The notes beneath the pieces were generated by a model, which saw only the letters and a list, made by a program, of their open reading frames with translations, was not told where the DNA came from and did no database searches. Below, one piece after another: positions 1-13,585 of a stretch of 64,000 nt of DNA (the stretch's first letter is position 1; each line of letters starts with the position of its first letter). Source of the DNA: Lepturacanthus savala (taxonomy: Eukaryota > Chordata > Actinopteri > Scombriformes > Trichiuridae). The stretch is taken from contig CM060481.1 of the NCBI GenBank assembly GCA_030544235.1, positions 18,590,392 to 18,654,391 on the forward strand, read 5' to 3'. The translations under genes and the position numbers were made by a program.

Positions 1-244
1 TATATTCCTAAAAAATAAAAAATAATAACCTCAACTTGAAAACAAAGTAGTAGCAGCCAGTTCCATGTGTCTTTCAATAATCGAATCAGTCAAAAAATAA
101 ACAAATAAATAAAACAAGAACATGAAGCCCTACAGTCCGCATATCTCATTTGCATGGCTGGTCTTTAATGCATATATTGCTTCTTAAATCTTCAGCTGGA
201 TGCAGCTGCTTGGTGAACACAGTGCATGTAGCCATAATAACACT

Positions 245-770
245 ACATCAGATTTATATAGCACTTTCCAAGTTGCTCAAAGATGCTTTACAAAGGGATT
301 CTAAAACTGAAGAGAACAAAACAATGAATCAAAACAAAAAAAAGAAATTATAGGTTAAAAGGAAAAGTGAAAAGGTGGACTTTGAGGGCCGATTCAAAGG
401 AACGGCAGAGTTTTGTCATTGCGGATATGGCTGGGGAGGGCGTTCCAGAGGGAGGAGCCAGCTGTAGCAACGGCGCCCCAGGTCTGGAGCTGAGTCCTCA
501 TGGGTTAGAATAGGTTAGCGTCAGCAGCGCTGAGGTGAATGGTTAGGGGTGTGGTGGAGAAAGAGGTCAGGAAGGGGGGGGGGGGGGGGCAGGTTGTTGA
601 GAACTTTGAAGGTGATGAAGCAGTTTATTGAGGTTGTTGTTAGGTGAATCATATGGGATACTGTTGCAGTAATCCAGCCGGCATGAGATGAATGCATGGA
701 CCAGCGTTTAGTGGCAGAGAATGATGAGGACGGCACAGAGACTGCCGTTGTTTATGGTGTCAAGGATAAT
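245..770. repeat. Teleost interspersed retroelement-derived repeat
   Basis: The block opens with a phrase about a 'tatatagcac' start and a 'gctttacaaag' motif. It continues through 'gggcgttccagaggg' and ends with a 'gcagtaatccagccggc' stretch. I recognise this order of motifs from a high-copy teleost repeat often attached to LINE 3' regions, but class assignment is uncertain. It is interrupted by a G16 run at 574-589. Short open frames on either strand show no protein similarity I recognise, so none is called. Confidence 0.6.
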
Positions 771-920
771 GCCAAATATTCATGTTAAGGGTTGTTCATG
801 TTCATGGGTGGAGCAGGTGAGGAGGGTTGGTTATATATAATATTTATAAATATTTCAGATTATCTGCACTTGGGTTCAAGCATGTGGCCTTTAAACAGGT
901 GTAAATCTGGCTCTTACTTA

Positions 921-1416
921 TGCCCTGTTTCCACTATGTGGCACAGGACAATGGTTATTTTAGCGTTTCCATTATCATGGAACCCCATCAATCCCATGGC
1001 ACCATTACCATTTTAGTAACCATTTTGGTTGGGGTACCTAGCACACAGGAGTGGTACCCAAGGGAGGAGCCCCAATGTATAGCCTCGCTTCCACTGTTAG
1101 CATGGTACAGTATGGTACGGATTGGTATGGGTAAGGTGCAGGTTGGTAAAGAATAGGGTACTGGTCCTGTCTGCTAGGTACCCCACCCAAAAGGGTTACT
1201 AAAATGGTATCAGGTACCATGGGACCAATATGGTTCCATGGTAATGGAAACACTAAAATAAGCGTACCATTCCGTCCCGTACCCTACCACAGAGTGGAAA
1301 CGGGGCATTAGCGTAAGGCCCCTTTACACAGTGGAAACGCAAAACTGTTCTTTACCGACCTGAACCGTACCAATACCCATCCATACCGTAGTTTACTGAC
1401 AGTGGAAACTAGGCTT
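921..1416. repeat. Interleaved fold-back MITE-like elements
   Basis: Two pairs of inverted arms are visible. Arm A (about 921-1062) pairs with A' (about 1158-1306): the tips are 'tgccctgtttccac' and 'gtggaaacggggca', and the inner match includes 'ggggtacctagca'. Arm B (about 1081-1160) pairs with B' (about 1315-1416): the tips are 'agcctcgcttccactgt' and 'acagtggaaactaggct'. The repeated 'ggtacc', 'gtggaaac' and 'accgtacc' words are typical of a non-autonomous DNA transposon family I associate with teleosts. No transposase frame is present. The A-B-A'-B' order is not a simple nesting. Confidence 0.7.
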
Positions 1417-4400
1417 TATATGAGCCTACAGTTCACAAAAAAAAATGCTTCTTTAGCACCAACCACAGAGGGGGTGTCAGCCAATGAGTTTATCTCCCAG
1501 CCTTGAGAGGCAGATCTCCTTCTGAGAGACGTTTCTACAAAAGGCTGCTGCTGACTTTTAATCATAGCAAACACTGACAACAGACAGATGCGGAGAGGAT
1601 GCTCTGCACCAAATTGAAAATCCTGTGTTTTCTGCGAATCCGCTGTCTTTCAATCAAAAAGCCATGATGCTTCGTCCCTTTTCTCTCCGTCTCCATCTCT
1701 CTTTCTGCCCCCCCCCCTCCTCCTCCCCCCCAGGCCTAGAAGCCTCTGTCCAGGGAACAGGCTGTTTATGAGCATCCCCACCGGAAAGCCGCTGATAAAT
1801 GTCACTGTCTGCAGCGAAAATTAAACATTTAGTGAGAGTCCTTGGAAAGGGCTCAGGGAGAACAGTAAAGCATATCCTCGGGTTCTGTGCTTTTTTATGT
1901 TGTTGTCTTTTCATGTTTTTTAATTAAGAGAGGTTTAACCAAACATCGGTGTCCACCAGCGCTGCTCGCTTGCATTTCCGTGTCCTCCTCCTGAGTGCTC
2001 AAGGAGAGAGCAAGGAGGAGACCGGCTGGAGAGGGACTGCGAGCCAACTGCCTCCTACTTTTGAACAAAACTCGCTAACGATGCTCTATTAGTTCCTTCG
2101 GTTTCGTCTTATTTCCATTCATCCCGGGAAATGGCTTTTCTTGAGTATCGCTTCACCCACGCCCTTTCATTTATTGCATTTGCATCACAAAGAGTAAAAC
2201 GCATTTTCAAAAGCATCTCTTTTCCTGTTGTCTACAGATCGGAGTGTTCCACTAATGGTCTAAGAATGTTTCCATGCTCTGAGCTGCAGATGCATCCCTG
2301 CACCCACAGCAGCCATTAAATGGCTCAGTCTGCGTCTGGCTTTTATGGCCACGAATCTTAAAGAGGCCCTTTTCCAGAATTACAGCACATTGAGGTGTGG
2401 CAGCGAGGCAGGATGAGTGCTCTCGGGCGTTTTAGGGGGGACAGGTGTTTTATGTTCTGTGTGCGCATGTGGGTGCGCGCGAGTTCGCCGAAAAACGGCG
2501 CGTCGTGGGGCCGCAGATTTGTGTGTGTTGCATGGTCTGTTGAAGGCCTGACAGAGGTAATCACTCAGTGAGATGGAGGGATGAAGCAGCTTTAAACGCC
2601 GACTCTGTTTTAGGCTTCACTGCATAACCAAATAACGCTCTGTGTGTCGCAGAGGCTAATAAGGCGTATTCATTTTCCAAACAGCTCAAGGGGAAAATAG
2701 CCTTCCTGCTTTGAAAAAAAAATACTTTTATGAGATACAGACTTTTCTTCCCCCCCCCCCTCTTTTTTTCTTCTAAGCTGACAAATAAATTGCATGCAAT
2801 TTTAATGGTTTTTCTTCCTTTCCGTGCTGTCGAGAGTGGAAATGACACATTTCACTGCCCCTGCAATGTCTTCATATGGGTATTTATCAGCCCCAGTGAC
2901 TCCTGGCTGTGTTAATAATCCCATAGCACTGGTGTAATGGATTCAGCCAAACCCCTGCTTTATCCCAGGTATCCTCCCATTCTCCCACTAAATCCACAGA
3001 TTATTACAGAAAATACTTTTTCTCTCTTATACTTGTTCTGTCAAATTAGCTCTTTTAGCATCCGGCCCTTTGGAGGAATTACAGGACTTATTTGGTTTTC
3101 GCTGAATTCTGGATAATCACTGGTTCACTGTGGGGTTTTAGACTCCGGGTTTAAGAAATGAAGCTCAATCTATCGGCCTTCTTCACTATGTCTATGTCTA
3201 TCTCACGCAGTTTAAAGTCTCCCCATTTATTTAGATGGATCCTATGTCTAAAGCCTGTAAAATTGTCCACACCACAATTCAACACTCAATTTGATTTGTT
3301 GCATGTATGTAAACAACCTGGTATTATATTGTATGGGATAATGTTTTTGCTGGACAGCGATATGTGACATCAGGAATGGACATTTTATGAGGGAAATGGA
3401 CATAATAATCCTGAATTATTATATACACATATTAAAAGGTAAACACTACATTGCTGATGGTATGACAAGATTATCCTCTAATGAAGTTATCTGAATCCAA
3501 GTATTCCTGTTACCAAATTACCAAATTTCCCTTTGAAATATCAAGCGAAAACCATATAATGCAATGAATGAACGATAACCCACCTTTTGAATAATATAGT
3601 AATTATTATTATTACAAATAAGAAATTGAATGAAAGAGCTGTCACCATTATCTTCTAAGCAGATTTATTTATTTTAACACTGTAGCCTGAACATTTCAGT
3701 AAGTTTTACATGAAGTCAAATGTAATGATCACATTAAAATGTTAATAGCCCTTTTTTTTAGGCAACAGTTTTGTTATAACATAAGCCTACTCCAGATAAT
3801 CAGGAGAAAGCAAATGCCTAATGAGCTGTAAGGTTTCAAAGCAGCCACCATGACAGTCACTACTAAAGTCAGCGAGCATGCGCAGATTTACAGTGTCGCA
3901 CTCCACAGTCTCTTGAGAGGCTGAGACACTGACGCGAGGTCAGAAAGTAATCTGAAGGAATGTTTTTATTTTTATATTTTTTAAAAAAGGCGATGATTTA
4001 TTCTTCCATTTTTTCCACCCTTTCTCTCAAGTACCCCTTAAAGAACCTCCATATACCCCTAGGGGTACATATGTCATACATATAAAAATAGTTGTTTTCA
4101 TTACATTTTTCTTGTCAAAAATATTTTTCCAGATGAATTGGGCAGTCTGTCTGCGTTTTGTCTGTCCATATATTTCTCCACTCGCTTTCACATAAACTTG
4201 TCCGTTCTTTCTCAGCCCCTTTCTAGCCTTTCCTCGGCTATCTATCCATCAATGCATTCATTTATCTCTGTATAGCGGTTTCTGATGACTAGCATCCAGC
4301 ACAATGCCTTGCTCAGGCAGGCAAGGTCTATGGATGCGTGATGGAGTGCTCCGCTCAGCAACCTGGCAGCAACGTGAACAAATTGATTTTCTGACAGATT

Positions 4401-6934
4401 AAAAAAGATTAAACCAGCCATAAAAACAAGCAGGAAAGTGCTTAATGGACCATATGTGCACAATAAGCTTTCATATGTATTCTTTTCCCGCTTCTCCTCA
4501 TGCCATCCATCTTATTTACACTGACAGATCGCAGGCCATGCTAACGTGACTGTCATGACGGTATTTAAAAAAAAAATGTGCATATTCTATATTGCTAACA
4601 TTACATAAAGCTGCAAGTAAATACATATTTTAAATGCCTTTTTCTGTTCCCTGTTTTACATGAAACAACCTAAGTGGTTAACACAGTCTCTAACAGTCTT
4701 TTGCTTTTCCATATTAGAGGTACAAAAATGGTTCATCGCCACTATCACTGATGGATCATAACTGTAAAATCGTTAGCTGATAAGCCACCAATACATTTTT
4801 TTTAGAAGTGACAACAACGAGTACAGAATAAATAAACTCTCTGAAAGTGATTTAATATGCACAAAGTAGAACTCTCTGCAGACTCTTACAAGATTTTCTT
4901 TCAAGTGACATCACAGCAGCAATATAATCATATTTTGACCTTTCCCTTCTGTTATGGCTGTTTAACAGCTACAGATGCCATCATCTTGGGATTAAATATG
5001 GATAATTCCATTAATGGTCTCTTTAAATCTCTCTAACATAAATCACACTGGCTCTGCTTGCGAGTTAATTCATCCACAACTCAGTGAAAATGATATATAT
5101 GAACTGATGATAAATATATTAAATATTCATAAATCCTACTTGAGTCACTTGTGCCTGCTTTACATTTTAACATTCGAAGTAGTAGGACAGGAGGACAGCC
5201 TTCCTGTGGCTTTCTTGTAAAGGCTTTACAAGAAAAGCCTTCCTGAGTTTGTTTATTCAAAGATGTTAATGTAAAGCAGCCAAAGAAGTGTTCAGTTTAA
5301 CAGCAGATTTACACATCAGCCAGTTTTGTTACAACGCAGACTTTCTGTTTTGACAGGCACGGATGCTTTGGGGATATTTTAGTGAGAAAAGGAGTGAAGA
5401 GGACCAGGAACCAACAAGTCAAATCAACTTGAACTCGATAAAGTTCAACAAAATAGCCAAAGTCTTTGTTGGGCTCAGTTTCTGACAGCAAAGATGGGCT
5501 AACCTTAATATTTGGCTCAGGCTCTGACTATGACCTGTGTCTGAAGATGTAATTAGTCAGGCAGAAGAGTCAGAATCCCTCATGATTGAGTTCACGTAAA
5601 GTTTACACAAGTCAGAGGGATTCTGGAGTTGAGTCCGACTACATTCACTTTCAGGGTCAGGAGAGAAATGAAAGAATACATGTCCTTTTCAAACAAATGT
5701 CTTTAAAATCCCCAGCTTCCTTGATGCAACTGGTCAAGTGCATTCGGCTTAAAGACAGAATATGTATTACACCGAAAGCATTTCTAGCCGAAATGACATT
5801 TCGATTTCATATTTGGTGATCTTGTCAACCCCCCGAGCTGACTTTTCATTATGACAGAATGGACACAAATACCAGCAGTAAATGCAACCAAAAGTGTTAA
5901 ACCTCACAATTTCTGCACTATTATCTGCTGCTGTTTAATCACTGGATTTACTGCGAGAACACATTGGATAAACAGCTCCCTTGGCCATTTTATGTAATTG
6001 GACCATTAAACATCAGTGCTGCAACAAGACAGCAGACACACAAACACAGTTTCTTTGACAAAGCAAGCTAAGCAGCACAATGTGTAACTGTTGGCTTTGA
6101 AACTGGGGCTTCTAAGCACTTTGGGAGAAAATGTCACCTCCCATGTCATCAATTGTTTTTGCAGTATTATGCATGGAGACATGAAGACAAGATGGAAGTT
6201 CTGTGGAAAAAAAACAACTGCCTTCATACATGCAGTCAACAACCAATCTGCTATATGCTTATGACACTTTAGCCTAGGCCCATATGTTGAGTAGCAGCAC
6301 ACATGTCAATAAGTGCAACAATTTCAAACATTTAGTCGCTCTATATCCACGTAAATGCAAACTGAATATTAAGTATAAGATAATAAGAATGAAATTGCAG
6401 ACTTTAAAGAGTTGAACAGAAGTTGGACTCAAACAGAGCAATTACCACAGCAAAGATGAACTGTAAAATAGTTTCATGGGGATATTTTACTGCACCATTT
6501 AAAACACATAACAGTTCTATTTTAATTTGGCAGTGTAGTAGGACGGTTTATACTGTACACCACAGAAGAAACCATTTATGTGTTCAAATAGGACTTTTAA
6601 ATAAGTTATATGACAAGGAAATATATTTTTCCACATTAATCCATAACTGTTCTTTAATAATTCATGGGGGGATCAGTTCTGATAAACAAAGTGTGAACTG
6701 GTGAGTTAAAGGCAGTTTACTAGTAAAGGTCAATAAACGGGTTTGCAGTTATCAAGGGGTAGAACTGGAAAACAAATCCAAGGGAGTCTGAGGCAGGAGC
6801 TAAGATGCACACAGCAAGTAATAGATAGAACCGTTTCAGACTGGTTATAAACTGGACCAGTGCAGACGTGCTGCAACACATACATACAACGAAACCAAAG
6901 AAACCAGGAGGGCAACGAGCGGAAATGTCAAATG
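1417..6934. other. Gene-free flank, no coding signal
   Basis: AT-rich noncoding sequence. I see only short chance open frames, C-rich runs near 1709 and 2751, and a (TTA)-like patch near 3605. Some blocks (about 1950-2900) are high-complexity and free of obvious repeats, so they could hold conserved regulatory elements, but nothing in the sequence alone proves it. Confidence 0.5.
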
Positions 6935-6993
6935 TGACAGGAACTAGTAAAAAGAAATTGACTTGGTTGAATTATTTTTACTAGTTCCTGTCA
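6935..6993. repeat. Perfect 19-bp inverted repeat (hairpin)
   Basis: Left arm 6935-6953 reads tgacaggaactagtaaaaa. Right arm 6975-6993 is its exact reverse complement, and a 21-nt loop separates them. It lies immediately before a LINE-tail-like repeat. It could be the terminus of a mobile element or a local inverted duplication. Confidence 0.9.
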
Positions 6994-6994
6994 A

Positions 6995-7300
6995 ACACAC
7001 ACAGAATCGCTCTTAATATTTTAATAATCAATATAATAATAGCCAAAAAACAGTTGAGAACAGAGATGGGTTTTAGGTATTTTGATTGTGAGGCAGTTGC
7101 CTCCGAGTGGGAGCTTATTCCAAACGATGGAAGTATGTAGGATATAATGATATAATGATAAGACACAGGATAGAGCCCATCCATTTCAAATCTTGTAAAT
7201 CAGAAGCCAGAGGCCAGTGAAAAATGAGAGAGGCGTAGTATGACTGAGTTTCTTAAATCCAGTAGGAAGTCAGGCAGCTGCACGTTTTTGACCAATTAAA
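6995..7300. repeat. Degenerate LINE-tail-like repeat
   Basis: Motifs such as 'gagcttattccaaacgatg', 'agaagccagaggccagtga' and a later 'ggcagctgcacgttttt' follow the order of a common teleost repeat in which a short-truss phrase of 'gccagtga' precedes a 'gctgc..ttttgaacca' phrase. Similarity is partial, and boundaries and family are approximate. Confidence 0.45.
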
Positions 7301-9714
7301 GAATCCCTTGTTCTTGTCATCGGTAGGCAAGAGAGGAGCGCATTTCCAGTAGTGGGGCAGTTGTCATGCATTTGTGTGTGTGTGTGTCTATGAGAGAGAG
7401 AAAGAGGGATGCACTGCTACTGTAGTAGAGAGGGGCTGAACATAATAAACGTTTATGTAATAACTGTACCATGCAACAAGGCCAAGAAAGAAAGACGACA
7501 TCAGTCAAACCAACTGGACTTTGGGGGCAAACCTGGGCACGGTGCTTATTGCCCAGTGTGAGTTCGCCTCAAATGTAATGAATGTGGTAGTGTCCTCAAA
7601 AACATTTCAAACTTCCAATATTGAGTCATTTTATAACAGTTATACCTGTTTACAAAGGTACCAATATGGAGAACTGATCGCCATTTCTCAGTAGATCCAC
7701 TGACATTACTGGATGTAAATTTACAGTCAGCATGTTATAATACATTCAGCTGCGGTTTGTTCATTAATTACACTTAATAAAATTTGACTAAATAGAGAAA
7801 GAAAATAGATTGTTTAATCTAGAATTCCAGTATCAAACCTCAGCTCTGTACAACCTAGAGTTGTCTCACACTTCAATGTTACCACCTGATGTGTTTCTTT
7901 TTATATCACGTCTTTTCTTTGACACCAGAGGTAAATTACCAAAGAGCTGCACATTGTTCACCGGATCAGCTGCTTTTTTCATCCAGCAGCAGCTGTGGAT
8001 AGTTTATTTTAAACTTAAATTATATCCAAATCCTACACGTTGTACCTTTTAAACCGATACAAATGCATTTTTGTTTGAAAATTAAACACACAGCTACTTT
8101 ATCCTTCACTCCATTCTGCCTGCAGTAAAAAAAAAAGACGCTCTTCTGAAATGAGCTGTGGATTAAGTCCCATCTACAACAGGTTGCACAAAGGAATAGA
8201 TCGGCACCACGCCGGCTTAGAGCAGCACTGCTGACTAAACAGGAGGTAAGGAAGATTAGAAGACCCAATCTAGCGTACATTAAGGCTACAAACTGGGCCT
8301 GCAGCCACAGGATGAGCTCCCAGCCGGTCTTTCTCTTTGAAATTTTTGGCTTTTCAGTCTTTCGCCCCCTCCCCACCCCCACCTCTCTCTCTCTCTTTCT
8401 CTCCACCCCTCTTTCTCACGATTTCGCCTACTCTCTGGGACCTTTTTCCTTGCACAAGCCCAGGCAGCTGCAGCCAGTCGAGCAGTCCCACTCGATTCGA
8501 TTCAGTCGCATCTCCACAGATGCCTCCCTGGACCACTGCAAACGGCTATTACATAAAAGCTGAGTGACTTTACAGGCAAATCCTCTCTACCCCAAAACTG
8601 CCAGAGCATCCTGCCAAACCAGAGAGAGAGAGAGAAAGAGAGAGAGACAGAAATGGTGTATTTTGGGTGCAGAAACTGCAGAATGTCCACATTTAATCCG
8701 TCCCCAGCTACCCATTTTTCTTTTTACTTCTTTCTTGTTCACCATAGTCCTGTGTGTGCGTGTGTTGGTGTATGTCTATGTGTGTGTGTGTCTGTGTGTG
8801 TGGCGATTGGCTTGCTTTAAAATTTGGCTTCCCCACAGACACATAATCAGTGTTTGTTGCTTCAGCTTCTCTGTTTCTCTGGATCTTCCTCCAAGTTCTG
8901 GGCAAATAGCATGAAGTGCCGTAGCTAAGTACGAAGTTGTGTTTGAGCTGCATTAGATATGCATGTGTGTGTGTGTGTGTCTGCACGCAGAGGGGTATAC
9001 TGGAATAAGAACACAGGCATAGAAATATTAATGATACACATTTACTTGCTTATACACAGAAAAACCACATTCAGAACAAGGCCAATGAAACACAGATGCA
9101 TTCACGCAAACTGTACACATACACAGCCATAAAAATAGTGAGATGCAAAAATGATCACACAGAGACAAATTCATACTCACACAAATTCATGCAGACACCT
9201 TCCCTGCAACATATGCACTCTTATTTTGTATACACACACACACACACAGAAACACACACACACATAAAGTAGCTTGTGCGAGCTCACACAGACACTCACG
9301 CTGTGTCAGTGATCCCGCAGCATCTCTGGCTGGGCTACAGTGTCATCACAGCGTGTGAGCGCCACACTCTGTCACTCTGCCTTGCTGGCAAACAGCCTAT
9401 CAAAACGCAGCAGCCCACACTTCCTGGTGGGATGGAATTGAGCCTGTTTCTCCCTCTTTTTTTTTTTTTTCTTACTTCCAAACAGATCCAGCATTTATAG
9501 TCAGGAATAGTCATGTCAGGATTTTTTTTTTCCCCAGATAGAAGATGCAAATATTCCTCAACATATTGACTCAGATGGATTAAAAGCCATTAGAACATGT
9601 GGGCGCTTCTGTGTTGAACTCAAAACAATGGTGGTGGTGGTGAAATGTACATTTTAAAATGTTTCCTTTTGAAGTGTTAATTAGTTTAAGTAAATAGAAT
9701 CCATATACAGTACA
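7301..9714. other. Gene-free flank with microsatellites
   Basis: Noncoding sequence with (GT)/(CA) tracts near 7374, 8751-8800, 8962-8982 and 9232-9264, and a (GA) tract near 8620-8650. A 128-codon minus-strand open frame (8020-8406) has biased, unrecognisable composition and is not called. Confidence 0.5.
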
Positions 9715-9905
9715 TGAAGCTATAGCGGCTAATAACAATCATCACTTGAGGATGTACCAGTAGTTGCGGGTTCGAATCCCACAGCAGCTTGTGTGTTCAT
9801 TGTCAGCCGTTTGTCCAAAGTCTCCTTGAACAGGTCAGTGATGTGCCCACCTCCTGTAAGGCACTCTAGATAATAACATCAGCTGCGCTGCCTAAAATGT
9901 AAAAC
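9715..9905 (+). mobile_element. Degenerate tRNA-derived SINE
   Basis: A textbook RNA polymerase III B box, ggttcgaatcc, lies at 9769-9779 with a weak A-box-like region about 40 nt upstream. After it come a body with 'ccaaagtctccttgaacag' and a tail with 'taaggcactctagata' and 'ctaaaatgtaaaac'. The tail resembles the L2/CR1-type 3' ends used by many fish SINEs. It does not fold into a complete tRNA cloverleaf by eye, so a functional tRNA gene is not called. Confidence 0.6.
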
Positions 9906-11143
9906 AATTTGTCTCTGATGATTTCATTAATTTCTCCATGCAAGAGATTAAATTGAATTAAGTTCCCGGACTTCAGAACAGGTGCTGTTTTAAGTGGTCC
10001 CTGAAGGTAACAATGCCATTACCGGCTGATTCTGTTGGGACAAAATATACTGTTTACCTTCGTCCTGGCTCGGCCTGTGCGGCCAAACAAATTTGGGCAC
10101 AGTGATGTCTCTGTCCTTGACTCTTAAAATATATTATTCCTGGGTGCTTCTGGCTTGGTTGGGCACTCCATCAAAGGCAATTAGCAGTGTAGGTGGGCGT
10201 GAAGACACTCAGGGACCTTTTTTTTTTTTGTCGCTGCACTAGCGACTCTTGCTGGTTGCTCAGGGCGCCTGTGCTGAACTGGAATCTAAGGGGTGGCACT
10301 GTCTCTTCATTGGTATTACACCTGTTCAGAATTCAACTGTGGACTTTCCAGTTGTTTGCCAATATATTTTTTAAGATGAATTCTGTCTGGAGAGAGGGAT
10401 TCAACATGAGCCGCTGGTGGTTTTGCAATGGAAAATATGTTTTTTTTCCACAGATGTATTCACTGTCAGTTTGTTATAAGTCGTAGCAGCAGTCATATCG
10501 TGGGGATTTAAATTTCTGACACTGGATTTTGACAGAGTCTGTATTTGGTTACCAAAATTCTACATCTAAGTGGATGCGTCTTAAGGAACAATCTGCAGTG
10601 TTTTGGACTTGCAACCAAAGCTTTCACCACATTTGTCACAATGTTTGTCTAGGATAAATTATCCAGGACAGTCCAAATGGTCTCAGTCTAGAATTGTCCA
10701 ACATATACTCTAACCATAGACTCTATATAAAAATGAAGTGGGGTCTGCCATCACCCATTGGAGCCTGGACATATGGTTGCCACTAGTATCTTTTAATATA
10801 AGAAGTGTAGAAACATAACACTGCACTCAAAGAAATGAAAAAAAAATGCTGTATTATACTTTATTTATGGTAGGTAAGGTTTTGAAAATATTAAATACAC
10901 TCATTTTTAGTAATAAAGACAAGCAAGTTATATTACATTTAAATAGCAATACAAGTTTTGAGAGATATTTAATATTGTTTAATCAAATTTAGTTGACAGA
11001 CACAGCCACTTAGAAAATGAAGAGTTGGGTGAATTGACTTATTTATTTAAGTCCTACAACATGAATACAACTAATTTGTTAAGTGCATGGAATATTCAGC
11101 GTAATAATGTTGAGTAAAATCAACAGAATGGTGTTTAATGAAT
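9906..11143. other. Gene-free flank with one repeat trace
   Basis: AT-rich and noncoding. Near 10720-10790 the words 'catagactctatataaaaatg' (in part) and 'acccattgg' look like a fragment of a teleost interspersed repeat that reappears near 26.56 kb. Nothing else is recognisable. Confidence 0.4.
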
Positions 11144-11390
11144 TCAACATAATTTTTTAGTAAATTCAATGTTATATGGTTTAGTAAATTCAAGATAATG
11201 TTTAGTAAATTCAACATAATAATGTTTAGTAAATTCAACATAATAATGTTTAGTAAATTCAACATAATAATGTTTAGTAAATTCAACATAATAATGTTTA
11301 GTAAATTCAACATAATAATGTTTAGTAAGTTCAACATAATAATGTTTAGTAAATTCAACATAATGTTTAGTAAATTCAACGTAACTGAGA
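11144..11390. repeat. 24-bp AT-rich minisatellite
   Basis: Units of 24 bp are built on 'aatgtttagtaaattcaac'. Six near-identical copies start at about 11219, 11243, 11267, 11291, 11315 and 11339, with one a-to-g variant, and shorter or degenerate units flank them. The period is a multiple of three and most frames lack stops, so the array gives repetitive open frames on both strands. These are artefacts of the repeat, not genes. Confidence 0.95.
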
Positions 11391-13554
11391 CTGATCTTAC
11401 CACTAATTAAGATGGTTTGATAAATTTGAGTCATCTAGTTCACTTCCCATTTAAATAACTTAGTTTAGTGGGAACGGTTGATGCTATTTGATTATTTAAA
11501 TCTTATGTATTGTTTGAGTGGTGCTAACATTATTTTACCTAAATTCAATGAGCAGCCGTCTTAATAAAATAAAGCTAAACTTACAGGAATATTACATCCT
11601 TTAAGGGATCTTGATAGTGTAACTTCCCAACAACAACAAAAAAAATTGGTTTAATTCTGAAAAAACTCTGAAAAGTCTGACTCAGCGTGTCCCAGAGCCA
11701 GCGAAAGCAGCAGGGGAGCAAACTGTCAATCACAGATGTCAAATCATATGAAAGACATCAAAACCTGCTAAATCTTTACATCAATAATAATAATATGTAA
11801 TAATACATCAACATGCAATAATTTCAGGCTGTGGTCCTGCTTGTTGGTGAGAAATTTACATGTGTACGCATATGTAAGGAAATCAAAGGGCGTACATAAC
11901 ACGCTTGAGTTTGGGATTTGTGTTCCATCGTTGACCAAAACTAATGAAGAATTCATTTATTAATAAACAGCATCCATTGATGATGATATCATCCTATATG
12001 TGAGGAGGGATAATAACTAGTTACATTTGTGGAATTATAAAATTGACATGACAGTGAATTGTATCACAGTTGCAACTTCATATTAAAAAAACTACAGTAC
12101 TTAAATACAGTTTATGTACAGGCACAAATACAGATGCATTTATTTACACACATACATACAAACAATCTCACAGGCATCCATAGACAAACACACTTGAGCA
12201 TACACACATTAATACTCTCTCTTTGTCTCACACACACACACACACACACAGACAGAGACAGACACACACACACACACTAGGCATTCAGTAGTCATGCGTT
12301 TCTGTAGGATTCTCCTCTGGGTGCTGCGTCCAAGGTGAGTGCGCTGGCTGGCAGCTCCTGAGGAGTTGGTAGGAAGAGATAGCTGAGCGAAGCTATTAAA
12401 ATACGGGCAGGAATTTCCCTTATCTCTCCCACCGAGGCAGCTCGCACCGCTTTGTGCTATTATGGAGATAAAATGCACAGAGGCTTGGAATGAGGGAGGG
12501 AAGGAGGGAGGAAGAGGAGGGGAGAGCGAGGTTGGGGAGGGAAGGCGTAAGAACGTCAGATTTATGGAGCTAGGGAAGCTTAAGGTTATTAAATCGGAAG
12601 ATTACTCGACTGCGAAATTGTTGAAGTTTTTATGAGAAGTTGAGGGATTTAGGCCGGTATTAAACAGCAAAGCATTAGGAGGCCAGCCATATACATTATT
12701 CACAATTCATTTTACCCCTTTTCTTCTATTCTGCTCACTCTTTTCTTCATTCCTCTGGTCTTTCTTCTCCCCCCTTTCATCAAGCTCGCTGACAATATCG
12801 AGCTCCTCCTAAATTCTTATTCCCGAGGCGCATCTGCACCTCCGGTTTCTCGCCCTCCCTCGGCAGCGGCGGCGGATGAGAGGCGCCAACGAGAACGCCG
12901 AGAGTCAAAGGGAAAGACGGAGATACAGCGGGAGGAAGAGGTTCACGCTCTGACTCGGAGGATGGTCTTGTCATCCCATGTTTCGGCATTGATGCTGCTC
13001 ACAGTGTGAGGCAACACACACTTCTATCAAGGACATTCATCTGTCAACTTCAGAGGGGAGATAGTGAGAGTTTGAGGGAAGAGGTGACTGCGCAAACGAT
13101 AAAAAAAAGGGGTTTTACATTAGAGTATGAGCTCGGCTTCACCTCCGGTACATGTTTACCAGGCTAATACTTTGTGCAACGCCGGCAAAATGTTTGAGTG
13201 CTGGATGAATCTATGGGCTGCATCAGTTTGTTGAGGGAGAGGAGTAAAAAAAAAAAAAAAGGTTTTTCCAAAGATTAGATACCAGCTCTCACAAATATGT
13301 TATTACGCCTACGCTTACAACATAATACATCTTAATACATCAGATATGTTTGTTGTTGACGCTTACAAATGGTCCCGGTGGTGGAGTCCTTGGTTTACAA
13401 AACAAAATCACTTTTACAGACAGGGTCTTCTATATACAGGGTGAGACAGATTTGTTTTTGGGTTTTTTTCCTAAATGGATGCGCATGGAGTTTTGCATTA
13501 GGACTCTGCACTTGCACAGGATTTATTTATGGAACACTATTTGTATTCCTGACA

Positions 13555-13585
<31 letters not shown>

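Noticed and set aside
8020..8406. 128-codon minus-strand frame
   Set aside because: Runs through a GA-rich tract; composition is random with no motif or splice context.
9740..9815. A tRNA gene at the B-box
   Set aside because: No cloverleaf or clear A box; the downstream tail is that of a SINE.
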